This document shows, one piece after another, positions 9,116 to 16,890 of a DNA stretch of 47,710 bases. Below the pieces are notes generated by a model. It worked only from the letters and a program-made list of their open reading frames with translations. It did no database searches and was not told where the DNA came from. The stretch is from Mesorhizobium sp. WSM4306 (GTDB lineage Bacteria; Pseudomonadota; Alphaproteobacteria; Rhizobiales; Rhizobiaceae): positions 1 through 47,710 of the forward strand of contig NZ_VFTC01000038.1 in NCBI RefSeq assembly GCF_007003975.1, given 5' to 3'. The stretch's first letter is position 1, and every line of letters starts with the position of its first letter. Both the position numbers and the translations under genes were made by a program.

Positions 9116-9283
9116 ATGCAGATCATGCAAACCCGCCGCCGATTCCTGGCCGGCGCTGCAATGGCAAGCGCTGCCGGTATCGTCGGTCTTCCGAAGTCAC
9201 TCCACGCGGAACCGCCGCTGGAAACGACCACGGTTCGTCTGCCGCGCTTCCTCGACGAGTTGAAGCGTGAGCTGAAAACCTGA
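9116..9283 (+). CDS. 55-codon miniature of the SBP family (in-frame internal deletion)
   Basis: The ORF runs from ATG 9116 to TGA 9281-9283 and is preceded by a good ribosome binding site (AAGAGGAG at 9101). Residues 1-44 align with the N-termini of the three downstream SBPs, including the twin-arginine signal (QTRRRFLAGAAMASAAG) and ETTTVRLPR. Residues 45-55 (FLDELKRELKT) align with their last 11 residues. Relative to the 335-residue second paralogue exactly 280 codons are missing, with the frame kept. It is either a deletion scar or a TAT-exported small peptide. It is not a functional binding protein because all ligand-lobe sequence is gone. Confidence 0.7.
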   Translation: MQIMQTRRRFLAGAAMASAAGIVGLPKSLHAEPPLETTTVRLPRFLDELKRELKT

Positions 9284-9312
9284 TCCCATTTGTCTCAAGG
9301 GAAGACGTGGAC

Positions 9313-10317
9313 ATGGAAATCATCCAAAGCCGCCGGCGCTTCCTGGCCGGCATTTCGGCAGCCGGCGCCACGAGCCTAGTTGGGGTCCGCCAATCGCTCG
9401 CCTCAGAGCCACCACCTGAGACGACGCGGATCCGGCTCATCCGGATTCCCAGCATCTGTCAGGCCCCCCAATATGTAGCCGAAGAACTGCTGCGCAGCGA
9501 AGGGTTCACCGAAGTGCACTACCTCCAAAGGAGGGGGACCGCAGACATCGCGCCGGCTCTCGCCTCCGGTGAAGCCGACCTCAGTGCGCATTTCGCCGCC
9601 CCACTCCTTCTCCACCTGGAGGCTGGGGATCCGATCGTCATCCTGGCTGGACTCCACGTCGGCTGCTTTGAGCTGTTCGGGACCGATCGCGTCCAATCGA
9701 TCCGCGACCTCAAGGGGAAGACCGTGGCCGTGCCGTCGCTGGATTCCAGCCGATATGTCTTTCTCGCCAGTATGACGGCGTATGTGGGCCTGGACCTCCA
9801 TAAGGACATACACTTCGTCACGCATCCGGGCCCCGAGTCCATCCGGCTCCTAAGTGAGGGAAAGATCGACGCCTACCTGGGCTTTCCCCCCGAACCGCAG
9901 GAGATGCGGGAGCAGCAGATCGGCCATGTAGTGATTAGCAGCACCGTGGACCGGCCCTGGTCGCAATACTTCTGCTGCATGCTGGCTGGGAGCCGGGAGT
10001 TCGTCCGCACGAATCCGGTGGCCACCAAACGCGCCCTCCGCGCCATCTTGAAAGCGGCGGATTTCTGCACCAGCGCGCCCGAGCAGTCCGCCCAGTTCTT
10101 GGTGGAGCAGGGCTATACTAAGCGCTATGACCATGCCCTCCAGGTCTTGAAGGCGATCCCCTACGGTTGGCGTGAGTATAGCGCTGAGGACACCCTGCGC
10201 TTCTACGCCTTGCGCCTCCACGAGGTCGGGATGCTCGAGAGCACCCCCCAGAAGCTCTTGGCCCAAGGCACCGACTGGCGTTTCTTCAACGAACTGAAGC
10301 ACGAGCTGAAGACCTGA
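9313..10317 (+). CDS. TAT-exported ABC-type solute-binding protein, NrtA/SsuA-like (paralogue 1)
   Basis: The 334-residue protein has a twin-arginine signal (QSRRRFLAGISAAGATSL) and a two-lobe periplasmic binding protein fold of the NMT1/SsuA/NrtA class: QYVAEELLRSEGFTEV, SIRDLKGKTVAVP, and IDAYLGFPPE. The ATG at 9313 aligns with the paralogues' starts; a GTG at 9307 is also in frame. Cysteines at about 118 (HVGCFELF) and 221-222 (DRPWSQYFCCM) are shared with paralogues 2 and 3. It begins 29 bases after the miniature copy. No permease or ATPase is nearby, so it may act in sensing rather than uptake. Confidence 0.85.
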   Translation: MEIIQSRRRFLAGISAAGATSLVGVRQSLASEPPPETTRIRLIRIPSICQAPQYVAEELLRSEGFTEVHYLQRRGTADIAPALASGEADLSAHFAAPLLLHLEAGDPIVILAGLHVGCFELFGTDRVQSIRDLKGKTVAVPSLDSSRYVFLASMTAYVGLDLHKDIHFVTHPGPESIRLLSEGKIDAYLGFPPEPQEMREQQIGHVVISSTVDRPWSQYFCCMLAGSREFVRTNPVATKRALRAILKAADFCTSAPEQSAQFLVEQGYTKRYDHALQVLKAIPYGWREYSAEDTLRFYALRLHEVGMLESTPQKLLAQGTDWRFFNELKHELKT

Positions 10318-10362
10318 CTAGGCAGCCAGCCCCGTGCCATTTTCAACGCGAGGGAGAACCCC

Positions 10363-11370
10363 ATGCAAATCATCCAGAACCGTCGCCACTTCATGGCCGG
10401 TGCTGCGGCAGCAGGCGCTGCAGGTCTCATCGGCGCAACGACAGACGCTTGGGCCGAAGGACCTCCTGAAACGACGTCCGTTCGCTTGCCGCGATGGATT
10501 GATGGCGCCTACTGCTGGGCGGGAATGTACCTGGCCGGAGAGCTGCTCAAAGCGGAGGGCTTCACCGACGTCCAGTACGTGCAGGGCGACGAGAAAGTCG
10601 ACCAGGCGGTGTGGATTGCACGCGGCGACACGGATTTCAGCATGAACTACGCGCCAGTCCATGTCGCATCGATCGACGCGGGCGTACCAATCAAGGTGCT
10701 TGGCGGTCTGCACTCCGGGTGCCTCGAGCTGATCGCCAACGACAGCGTCGAAGGCATCTCGGACCTCAAGGGCAAGCGGGTGGGCATGCACGACATCTAT
10801 GCGCCGTCGCGCGTGCTGGTCGCCCTGATGGCCTCCTATATCGGACTGGATCCCGTCAACGACTTCGAATGGGTCCAGGAAAGTAAACCGGTAGAAGCCT
10901 TCGCCAATGGACAGTTCGATGCATATCTCTTCACGCCGCCGGAGACGCAGCAACTGCGCGCCAAGAGAATCGGCCACACGATCCTCAATACGGCCGTCGA
11001 CCGCCCCTGGTCGCAGCACTTCTGCTGCATGACCTCGGTCGCTGTGGATTATGTGAACAAGTACCCGGTTGCGACCAAGCGCGTGCTCAGGGCTATCGTT
11101 AAGGGCGCCGACCTTTGCGCGTCGGATCCCGCATGGAGTGCCGGGCAGATGGTCGAGCGAGGTTTCGTGCACAGCTACGAATACGCGCTGCAAACGCTGA
11201 GCGACACGCGGTACGACGTCTGGCGGGATTACGAAGCCGAAGCCTCAATGCGCTTCTACGCATTGCGGATGCAGGAGACGGGCATGATCAAGTCGAGCCC
11301 GCAACAGATCATCGCCAAGGGCACGGACTGGCGATTCCTCAACGAACTGAAGCGCGAATTGAAGATGTGA
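10363..11370 (+). CDS. TAT-exported ABC-type solute-binding protein, NrtA/SsuA-like (paralogue 2)
   Basis: The 335-residue paralogue has a twin-arginine signal QNRRHFMAG, then ETTSVRLPRWIDGAYCWAGM, which is the segment most similar to the 55-codon miniature. The lobe-joining segment GISDLKGKRVGM is present. Conserved cysteines are at 120 (HSGCLELI) and 221-222 (DRPWSQHFCCM), and the terminal NELKREL motif is retained. The spacer to the first paralogue is 45 bases, with GGGAGAACCCC before the ATG. The ligand-contacting N-terminal segment differs strongly from that of paralogues 1 and 3 (GAYCWAGM against CQAPQYVAEE or CIAPQYVAEE), which suggests a different ligand. Confidence 0.85.
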   Translation: MQIIQNRRHFMAGAAAAGAAGLIGATTDAWAEGPPETTSVRLPRWIDGAYCWAGMYLAGELLKAEGFTDVQYVQGDEKVDQAVWIARGDTDFSMNYAPVHVASIDAGVPIKVLGGLHSGCLELIANDSVEGISDLKGKRVGMHDIYAPSRVLVALMASYIGLDPVNDFEWVQESKPVEAFANGQFDAYLFTPPETQQLRAKRIGHTILNTAVDRPWSQHFCCMTSVAVDYVNKYPVATKRVLRAIVKGADLCASDPAWSAGQMVERGFVHSYEYALQTLSDTRYDVWRDYEAEASMRFYALRMQETGMIKSSPQQIIAKGTDWRFLNELKRELKM

Positions 11371-11412
11371 GCGGACGGCGGGCACGCTGTGCCTTTCCAG
11401 TGGAGAACCCCC

Positions 11413-12420
11413 ATGCAGACTATCCAGAACCGTCGCCGTTTCCTCACAGGCCTGTCTGCGCTGGCAGCAGCGGGCCTTGCCAACGGCCGCAATGCGGCAG
11501 CAGCCGAGGCGCCCCCTGAAACCATCACCGCTCGCATGGCGGCGGGACCAGGTATCTGCATCGCTCCGCAATATGTCGCCGAGGAGTTGATCCGGGCGGA
11601 AGGCCTATCGGATTTTCGCTATGTCGCAATGGAGCCCGGCATCGCACAGACCGAGATGCTAGCGCGCGGCGATATCGACTTCGCCATCAACTTTGCAACC
11701 GCGCTCGTCATTCCGATCGACACCGGCGTCCCGATCAAGGTGATCTCCGGCGTGCACGTCGGCTGCTACGAATTGTTTGGGCGCGAGGACATCAAAAGCA
11801 TTACGGATCTCAAAGGCCGCAAGGTTGGCGTCGGCTATAACCTGACATCGGATCCGCACATCTTCGTCAGCGCCATGGCGACTTACGTCGGGCTCGATCC
11901 GCAACGCGACATCGAATGGATCGTCGGCGAGACAAAGCCGGCGGAGCTTTTCGCCGATGGCAAGGTCGATGCGTTCCTGGCTTTCCCGCCGGAGGCTCAG
12001 GATCTCCGCGCCCGCAATGTCGGGCACGTCATCCTCGACAGTTCCAAGGACCGCCCGTGGTCGCAGTATTACTGCTGCATGCTGGCGGTCAACACTGGCT
12101 ATGCGGAGAAGAATCCAGCTGCCACCAAGCGCGTCGTCCGTGCCATCCTCAAATCGGCCGATATCTGCGCGGCCGAACCGGAACGGGTGGCACGCCTCCT
12201 CGTGGATAGCGGGCGCACCAAACAATACGACTACGCCGTGCAGGCGTTCCGCGAACTCCCGTACTCGAGTTGGCGCGACTTCGACCCCGAGGATACGATG
12301 AGGTTCTTCTCGTTGCGGCTGCATGAAGCCGGGATGGTCAAGTCGAACCCGAACGACATCATCACCAAGGGCACTGATTGGCAGTTCTTCAACGAGGTCA
12401 AGCGCGAGTTGAAGACGTGA
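11413..12420 (+). CDS. TAT-exported ABC-type solute-binding protein, NrtA/SsuA-like (paralogue 3)
   Basis: The 335-residue paralogue has a twin-arginine signal QNRRRFLTGLSALAAAGLA, ligand segment CIAPQYVAEELIRAEG, SITDLKGRKVGVG, and cysteines at 118 (HVGCYELF) and 221-222 (DRPWSQYYCCM). It ends with NEVKRELKT. The ATG at 11413 follows GGAGAACCCC, exactly as in paralogue 2; an earlier in-frame ATG at 11389 lacks this and would spoil the signal. Its TGA overlaps the GTG start of the SCO gene (GTGA at 12417-12420), which ties the array to the downstream signalling genes. Confidence 0.86.
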   Translation: MQTIQNRRRFLTGLSALAAAGLANGRNAAAAEAPPETITARMAAGPGICIAPQYVAEELIRAEGLSDFRYVAMEPGIAQTEMLARGDIDFAINFATALVIPIDTGVPIKVISGVHVGCYELFGREDIKSITDLKGRKVGVGYNLTSDPHIFVSAMATYVGLDPQRDIEWIVGETKPAELFADGKVDAFLAFPPEAQDLRARNVGHVILDSSKDRPWSQYYCCMLAVNTGYAEKNPAATKRVVRAILKSADICAAEPERVARLLVDSGRTKQYDYAVQAFRELPYSSWRDFDPEDTMRFFSLRLHEAGMVKSNPNDIITKGTDWQFFNEVKRELKT

Positions 12421-13004
12421 GTTGCTGGCCGGCAAGCGCATTGGCACTGGCGCTGCTAGCTCCTTGGCCAGCGCAGGCGCATGACGCGCCGCACGATCAG
12501 CGATTGCCGGCAATCGGACCGGCTCCAGACTTTACGCTGACATCGCAGGACCGCGCGCGCGTCTCGCTGTCCGACTTTCGCGGCAAGGTGATCGCCATTG
12601 CATTCATCTACACTTACTGTACCGACGTCTGCCCGATGCTGACCGCCAATATGGCCAGCGTGCAGGAGAAGCTGGGTTTTGCGTTCGGGTCGAAGATCGA
12701 CTTCGTTTCGATCACCGTCGACCCGGAGCGCGATACGCCCGATGTCTTGAAGGAATATGCGCAGAATTTTGGCGCCGACCTGAAGGGCTGGTCGTTTCTT
12801 ACCGGTGATCCGGCGGTCGTCCATGAGGTGGGACGGAAATACGGGGTCATCGCGAATAAGGCGGCGAACGGAGATGTCGACCACACCCTGTTGACGTCGC
12901 TCGTGGACCGCAATGGCATCTTGCGAGTACAGTATCTTGGCGTGCGGTTCGACTTGGAGGAGTTCCGGGATGACCTTGTCAGCCTCTTGGACGAATCCAA
13001 ATAG
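12417..13004 (+). CDS. SCO1/SenC family copper-binding thioredoxin-fold protein
   Basis: The 195-residue protein starts with GTG at 12417, chosen because it overlaps the preceding stop and leaves a clean Sec signal (MSCWPASALALALLAPWPAQA). The thioredoxin fold has the SCO copper site: CTDVC in YTYCTDVCPM plus the distal histidine in DVDHTLLTSLVD. SCO proteins deliver copper to cytochrome oxidase CuA or act as thiol-disulfide redox switches. No oxidase genes lie nearby; it sits between SBP genes and a sensor kinase, which makes a sensing or redox role plausible. Its last 35 bases overlap the kinase ORF. Confidence 0.87.
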   Translation: MSCWPASALALALLAPWPAQAHDAPHDQRLPAIGPAPDFTLTSQDRARVSLSDFRGKVIAIAFIYTYCTDVCPMLTANMASVQEKLGFAFGSKIDFVSITVDPERDTPDVLKEYAQNFGADLKGWSFLTGDPAVVHEVGRKYGVIANKAANGDVDHTLLTSLVDRNGILRVQYLGVRFDLEEFRDDLVSLLDESK

Positions 13005-15081
13005 CATAACGAACCGGCTCGTTGGCTGGGTTGCCCGGCTGCCGGCGCGCGTCCAGACCAAGCTCTTGATCGCGTTCCTGTCGATTGTCGGCCTGTTGAT
13101 CGTACTCGGGGGCGTCGGGTTGCAGGTGCTGAGTGGGGTCAATGATCAAACAAACGAGCTGATCAAGCTGCAGCGCCGGATCGCAGCCTATCGCCAGGTC
13201 CAGCACGACACCACGAACCAGCTCTACAGCATCTCGACCGCACTTCTGCTTCAGGACGAGCGGATGCTGGATGCAGCGCTGCGCCAGCTCAACCAGTTTG
13301 GCTACGACCTCGATCGCATGGAGTTCGTCGCCGAAACCGAAGCGGAGGTGCTGGGCCAAGTCCGGCAGGAGTACGATCGGCTCGCAGCCGGCGTGACGCA
13401 CGTTGTGGAGCTTTTCCGCGCCGGTCGCACGGAAGAGGCGCGCAAGATCCAGCTGGATGAGATCATTCCGTCGGCCGACCGCCTTGAGCGGCTGACGAAC
13501 CAGCTGGTCAACATATCCGAAGCCGACATGGTGGCGGCGATCGAAACGACCGAGGGGGCGTACGGCACCTCTCAACTGATTGTGGTCTCCTTTGCAGTGG
13601 GCAGCATCCTGCTGGCGCTAGGGCTTGGCTACATCATTTCCTGGTCGTTGATCGAACCCGTGAAGAAGATCGAGACGCGTCTCAGCCAGATAGCGGCCGG
13701 TGACTTCGCCCAACAGGTTGTCGTCGCCAACCGCGACGAACTGGGAGCGCTTGCGGACAACGTCAACCAGACATCCGAGCGGCTGGGGCGACTGTATCAA
13801 GAGGTGCAGGCGCGCACGGCCGAGCTTGCACGCTCGGTCGGCGAACTGGAGGCGCTCGGGGACGTCAGCAAGGCGGTAAATTCGACGCTGGATCTCGACA
13901 CGGTGCTGAAAACGATCGTCGCCAAAGCGGTCCAGTTGTCGGAGACGGATGCTGGCACCATTTACGTGTTCAGCAGCACGCGGCAGCAATTCCGTCCGCG
14001 CGCAAACTTCGGTATGAGCGATGAGCTTATCGCCGCAGTCTCACACCAGACGATCGGGCTGGCCGACATGGGGATCGGCGACTCAGCCGGGCGCTGCATG
14101 CCGGTGCAGTTTCCCGACCTCAGCGAGGAGACCTCATCCTTCCTTGTAAGAAAGACGATCGTCGAAGCCGGATATCGCGGTATCCTGATCGTTCCGCTGC
14201 TGAGGCCCAACAAGATCGTCGGTGCACTGGTCGTCAGGCGCCACAAGCCAGGTGCCTTCCATGAGCAAGTTGTTCACCTGCTGGAGACCTTCGCGGCCCA
14301 ATCGGTGCTCGCGATCCAGAATGCCAAGCTGTTCCGCGAGATCGAGGAGAAAGGCCGGGAGCTGGAGACAGCTAGCCGCCACAAGTCGCAGTTCCTCGCG
14401 AATATGAGCCACGAGCTCAGGACGCCGCTCAATTCGGTTCTGGGCTTTACAGAACTGCTGGTCGACGGCATCTACGGGGAACTCCCGGACAAGGCAAAGA
14501 CGACCGTCGCGCGCGTGCAGGCAAACGGCCGTCACCTCCTCGGGCTCATCAACGACGTACTCGACCTTTCCAAGATCGAAGCCGGCCAGCTCACGCTGGC
14601 GATCGAAGACTACTCCGTCGCGCAGATTGTTCGATCGACCGTTACCGCTGTCGAGCCGCTGGCACGAGCGAAGGGCCTTGAGCTTTCAACGACTGTTGCC
14701 GAGAACCTTCCAATCGGCCACGGGGACGAACGCCGTTTGACGCAGGTCCTGCTCAATCTTGCAGGCAACGCCGTCAAGTTCACCGAAACGGGTGCGGTCG
14801 ACATTCTTGCCGATGCGGTCGACGGGCACTTCGAGATCACCGTCCGAGACACCGGTCCTGGCATCGCGTCCAAGGACCAGGCTCTCATCTTCGAAGAATT
14901 CCAGCAGGTCGATAACAGCAGCACCAGGCAAAAGGGTGGCACAGGTCTTGGCCTGGCGATCTCGAAGCGCATCGCAGAAATGCATGGCGGAACCATAGAT
15001 GTCGAGTCCGTGGTCGGGTCAGGGTCGACATTCCGTCTGAAGGTACCAATCCGGGTGAATGAGGACGTGAGGGCCGCATGA
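12970..15081 (+). CDS. Membrane sensor histidine kinase (periplasmic helical sensor, HAMP, GAF, HisKA, HATPase)
   Basis: The 703-residue protein has a first membrane helix at about 30-53 and a largely helical periplasmic domain of about 145 residues. A second membrane helix follows at 202-226, HAMP at 227-280, a short coiled coil, and GAF at about 297-455. HisKA carries the phosphoacceptor His481 in FLANMSHELRTPLNSV; HATPase_c has the N box (NLAGNAVKFTE), G1 (DTGPGIA) and G2 (GGTGLGLAIS). The ATG at 12970 lies inside the SCO ORF; longer starts would lack support. Its TGA overlaps the next ATG. The kinase lacks a receiver, so the two response regulators downstream are its likely partners. Confidence 0.92.
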   Translation: MTLSASWTNPNSITNRLVGWVARLPARVQTKLLIAFLSIVGLLIVLGGVGLQVLSGVNDQTNELIKLQRRIAAYRQVQHDTTNQLYSISTALLLQDERMLDAALRQLNQFGYDLDRMEFVAETEAEVLGQVRQEYDRLAAGVTHVVELFRAGRTEEARKIQLDEIIPSADRLERLTNQLVNISEADMVAAIETTEGAYGTSQLIVVSFAVGSILLALGLGYIISWSLIEPVKKIETRLSQIAAGDFAQQVVVANRDELGALADNVNQTSERLGRLYQEVQARTAELARSVGELEALGDVSKAVNSTLDLDTVLKTIVAKAVQLSETDAGTIYVFSSTRQQFRPRANFGMSDELIAAVSHQTIGLADMGIGDSAGRCMPVQFPDLSEETSSFLVRKTIVEAGYRGILIVPLLRPNKIVGALVVRRHKPGAFHEQVVHLLETFAAQSVLAIQNAKLFREIEEKGRELETASRHKSQFLANMSHELRTPLNSVLGFTELLVDGIYGELPDKAKTTVARVQANGRHLLGLINDVLDLSKIEAGQLTLAIEDYSVAQIVRSTVTAVEPLARAKGLELSTTVAENLPIGHGDERRLTQVLLNLAGNAVKFTETGAVDILADAVDGHFEITVRDTGPGIASKDQALIFEEFQQVDNSSTRQKGGTGLGLAISKRIAEMHGGTIDVESVVGSGSTFRLKVPIRVNEDVRAA

Positions 15082-15443
15082 GCAAACGAATCCTGATGGT
15101 GGAGGATACCGAGGACAACCGCCAGATCATCCGCGATCTCATCGCTACCACCGAATACGAACTGATCGAGGCGCCGGACGGCGCCGCCGGCATCGCTGCA
15201 GCCCGAGCGCACAGGCCAGACCTGATCCTTATGGACATTCAGCTCCCGGTAATCGACGGGTATGAAGCGGCACGCCGCATCAAGGCCGACCCAGCGCTCC
15301 GGCACATTCCGATTATCGCCGTCACCTCCTACGCGTTGTCGGGCGACGAGGCGAAAGCCCTTGCTGCTGGGTGCGATGGTTACATTGCCAAGCCATTCAG
15401 TCCGCGCCAACTGCTTTCCGAGATTCGCGGGTTCCTTTCTTGA
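15078..15443 (+). CDS. Single-domain response regulator (DivK/CheY-like)
   Basis: The 121-residue protein is a lone receiver domain with acidic pair Glu9-Asp10, phosphoacceptor Asp53 (LILMDIQLPVIDG), a Thr/Ser switch at AVTSYA, and Lys105 in IAKPF. It has no output domain. The ATG overlaps the kinase stop by four bases (ATGA). It should accept phosphate from the upstream kinase and either pass it on or act by protein contacts, as DivK does in alphaproteobacteria. Confidence 0.93.
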   Translation: MSKRILMVEDTEDNRQIIRDLIATTEYELIEAPDGAAGIAAARAHRPDLILMDIQLPVIDGYEAARRIKADPALRHIPIIAVTSYALSGDEAKALAAGCDGYIAKPFSPRQLLSEIRGFLS

Positions 15444-15455
15444 GGGAGGTATGTC

Positions 15456-16604
15456 TTGCACAATCCGCCCCGCATACTCGCGGTCGACGATACTCCGGAA
15501 AACCTCGAGATCCTGCAAATGCGCCTCGAGGCGAATGGCTATGAAGTGGCAACCGCCGCCGATGGTGAAGAGGGGCTTGCGAAAGCCCGCGAACTCACGC
15601 CGGATCTGATCCTGCTCGACATCATGATGCCGAAGCTCGACGGCATCGCGGTAGTGCGCCTGCTCAAGCAAGACGAATCGCTGCGATCGATCCCCGTTAT
15701 TCTTGTTACAGCCAAAGCCGACACGCGCGACGTGGTCGAGGGATTGGATGCCGGCGGCGACGACTACCTGACAAAGCCCTTCGAGCACCAGGCGCTGCTG
15801 GCGCGCGTGCGATCGATGCTACGCCAGAAGGCGCTTCGCGACACTGTCGCGAGCCAAGCCAAACGCCTTGAGGACCAAGCGGCGCAACTTTCCGACTGGA
15901 ATCGCTCGCTCGAGCAAACCGTGGCTGAGCAGGTGACGGAGCTCGAGCGAATGGCGCGGCTTAGGCGATTCCTGCCCGAACAGGTCGCCGACCTCATCGT
16001 TGCGGCGGGCAATGGAGAGGCGCTCTTGCAGAGCCACCGTCGCGAGGTGACCGTTGTCTTTTGCGATTTGCGCGGCTTTACAGCCTTCGCGGAGACCGCC
16101 GAACCCGAAGAAGTCATGACAGTTCTTGCCGAGTATCATTCCTGTCTTGGTGAACAAATCGTCCGCCACGAGGGGACACTCGAGCGGTTCGTGGGCGACG
16201 GTATCGTCGTGGTTTTCAATGATCCACTGCCATGCGCCGACCACAGCGAGAGAGCTGTCTCAATGGCTGCTGCGATGCGCGACGCGATTGACGGGCACTC
16301 AGAGCGATGGCGCAAGCGGGACTATCTGCTTGGCTTTGGGATCGGCATTGCCAGGGGCCACGCAACCATCGGGCGCATCGGTTTTGATCGGCGCTCGGAT
16401 TATGCCGTCATTGGCACCGTGTCGAACCATGCCGCCCGATTGTGCGAGGCCGCCCAGTCCCGCCAGATTCTCGTTAGCCAACGGGTCGTCGGCGCTGTCG
16501 AGTCGCTGGTCGAATCCGTTCTTGTTGGCGATCTGACGCTGAAGGGTTTTCGCCGCCCGATGCCTGCCTATGAAATCGTGCGGTGGTTCGGTCGGCCAGG
16601 CTAG
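15456..16604 (+). CDS. Response regulator with class III adenylate/guanylate cyclase output
   Basis: The 382-residue protein starts with TTG at 15456; GGGAGGT lies 5 bases upstream, while the nearby ATG at 15451 is in another frame. The receiver (1-120) has Asp55 and Lys107, and a coiled-coil linker spans about 130-170. The cyclase domain (about 195-375) has metal aspartates Asp204 (FCDLRGFT) and Asp248 (RFVGDGIVVVF). The transition-state residues Asn324 and Arg328 (SNHAARLCE) are kept. The purine-selecting aspartate is Thr321, as in class IIIb enzymes, and the usual lysine before VGD is Arg. It probably makes cAMP when phosphorylated; nucleotide preference is not settled by sequence. Confidence 0.9.
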   Translation: MHNPPRILAVDDTPENLEILQMRLEANGYEVATAADGEEGLAKARELTPDLILLDIMMPKLDGIAVVRLLKQDESLRSIPVILVTAKADTRDVVEGLDAGGDDYLTKPFEHQALLARVRSMLRQKALRDTVASQAKRLEDQAAQLSDWNRSLEQTVAEQVTELERMARLRRFLPEQVADLIVAAGNGEALLQSHRREVTVVFCDLRGFTAFAETAEPEEVMTVLAEYHSCLGEQIVRHEGTLERFVGDGIVVVFNDPLPCADHSERAVSMAAAMRDAIDGHSERWRKRDYLLGFGIGIARGHATIGRIGFDRRSDYAVIGTVSNHAARLCEAAQSRQILVSQRVVGAVESLVESVLVGDLTLKGFRRPMPAYEIVRWFGRPG

Positions 16605-16890
16605 CGTTGGACGCACTCGGTCTCGTTCGGACGATACGACCCGTCGAACCGCCGTCACAAAGCAGCCCAGCCATCAACCGATCTCGAAATCGCCGCTACG
16701 GGGAGAAATTGAGCGTTCTGCCAGTAGCAACCCGTATCGCGCAAAGCTGCCCGCGCCCTCTGCAAAAGCAAAGTCCGCTTTTGGTGAATGGACGGGGCCG
16801 TGGGCATGACTTTCATAAGGCGCAAAGCAGTTACGCACGACTTCCCCTGCGGATGTCTGCTTCGGGGCAGACGCGCCATGCCTCCATTCC
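16605..16890. other. Intergenic region between convergent clusters
   Basis: I see no supported gene. It separates the + strand signalling cluster from the - strand ATP-grasp operon. Short ORFs on both strands have no recognisable domain or ribosome binding site. A clear terminator hairpin followed by a T-run was not found on either strand. Confidence 0.5.

Noticed and set aside
9313..12420. Nitrate or sulfonate uptake system
   Set aside because: The fold is of that class, but no permease or ATPase accompanies the genes and ligand segments differ among copies, so no substrate is assigned.
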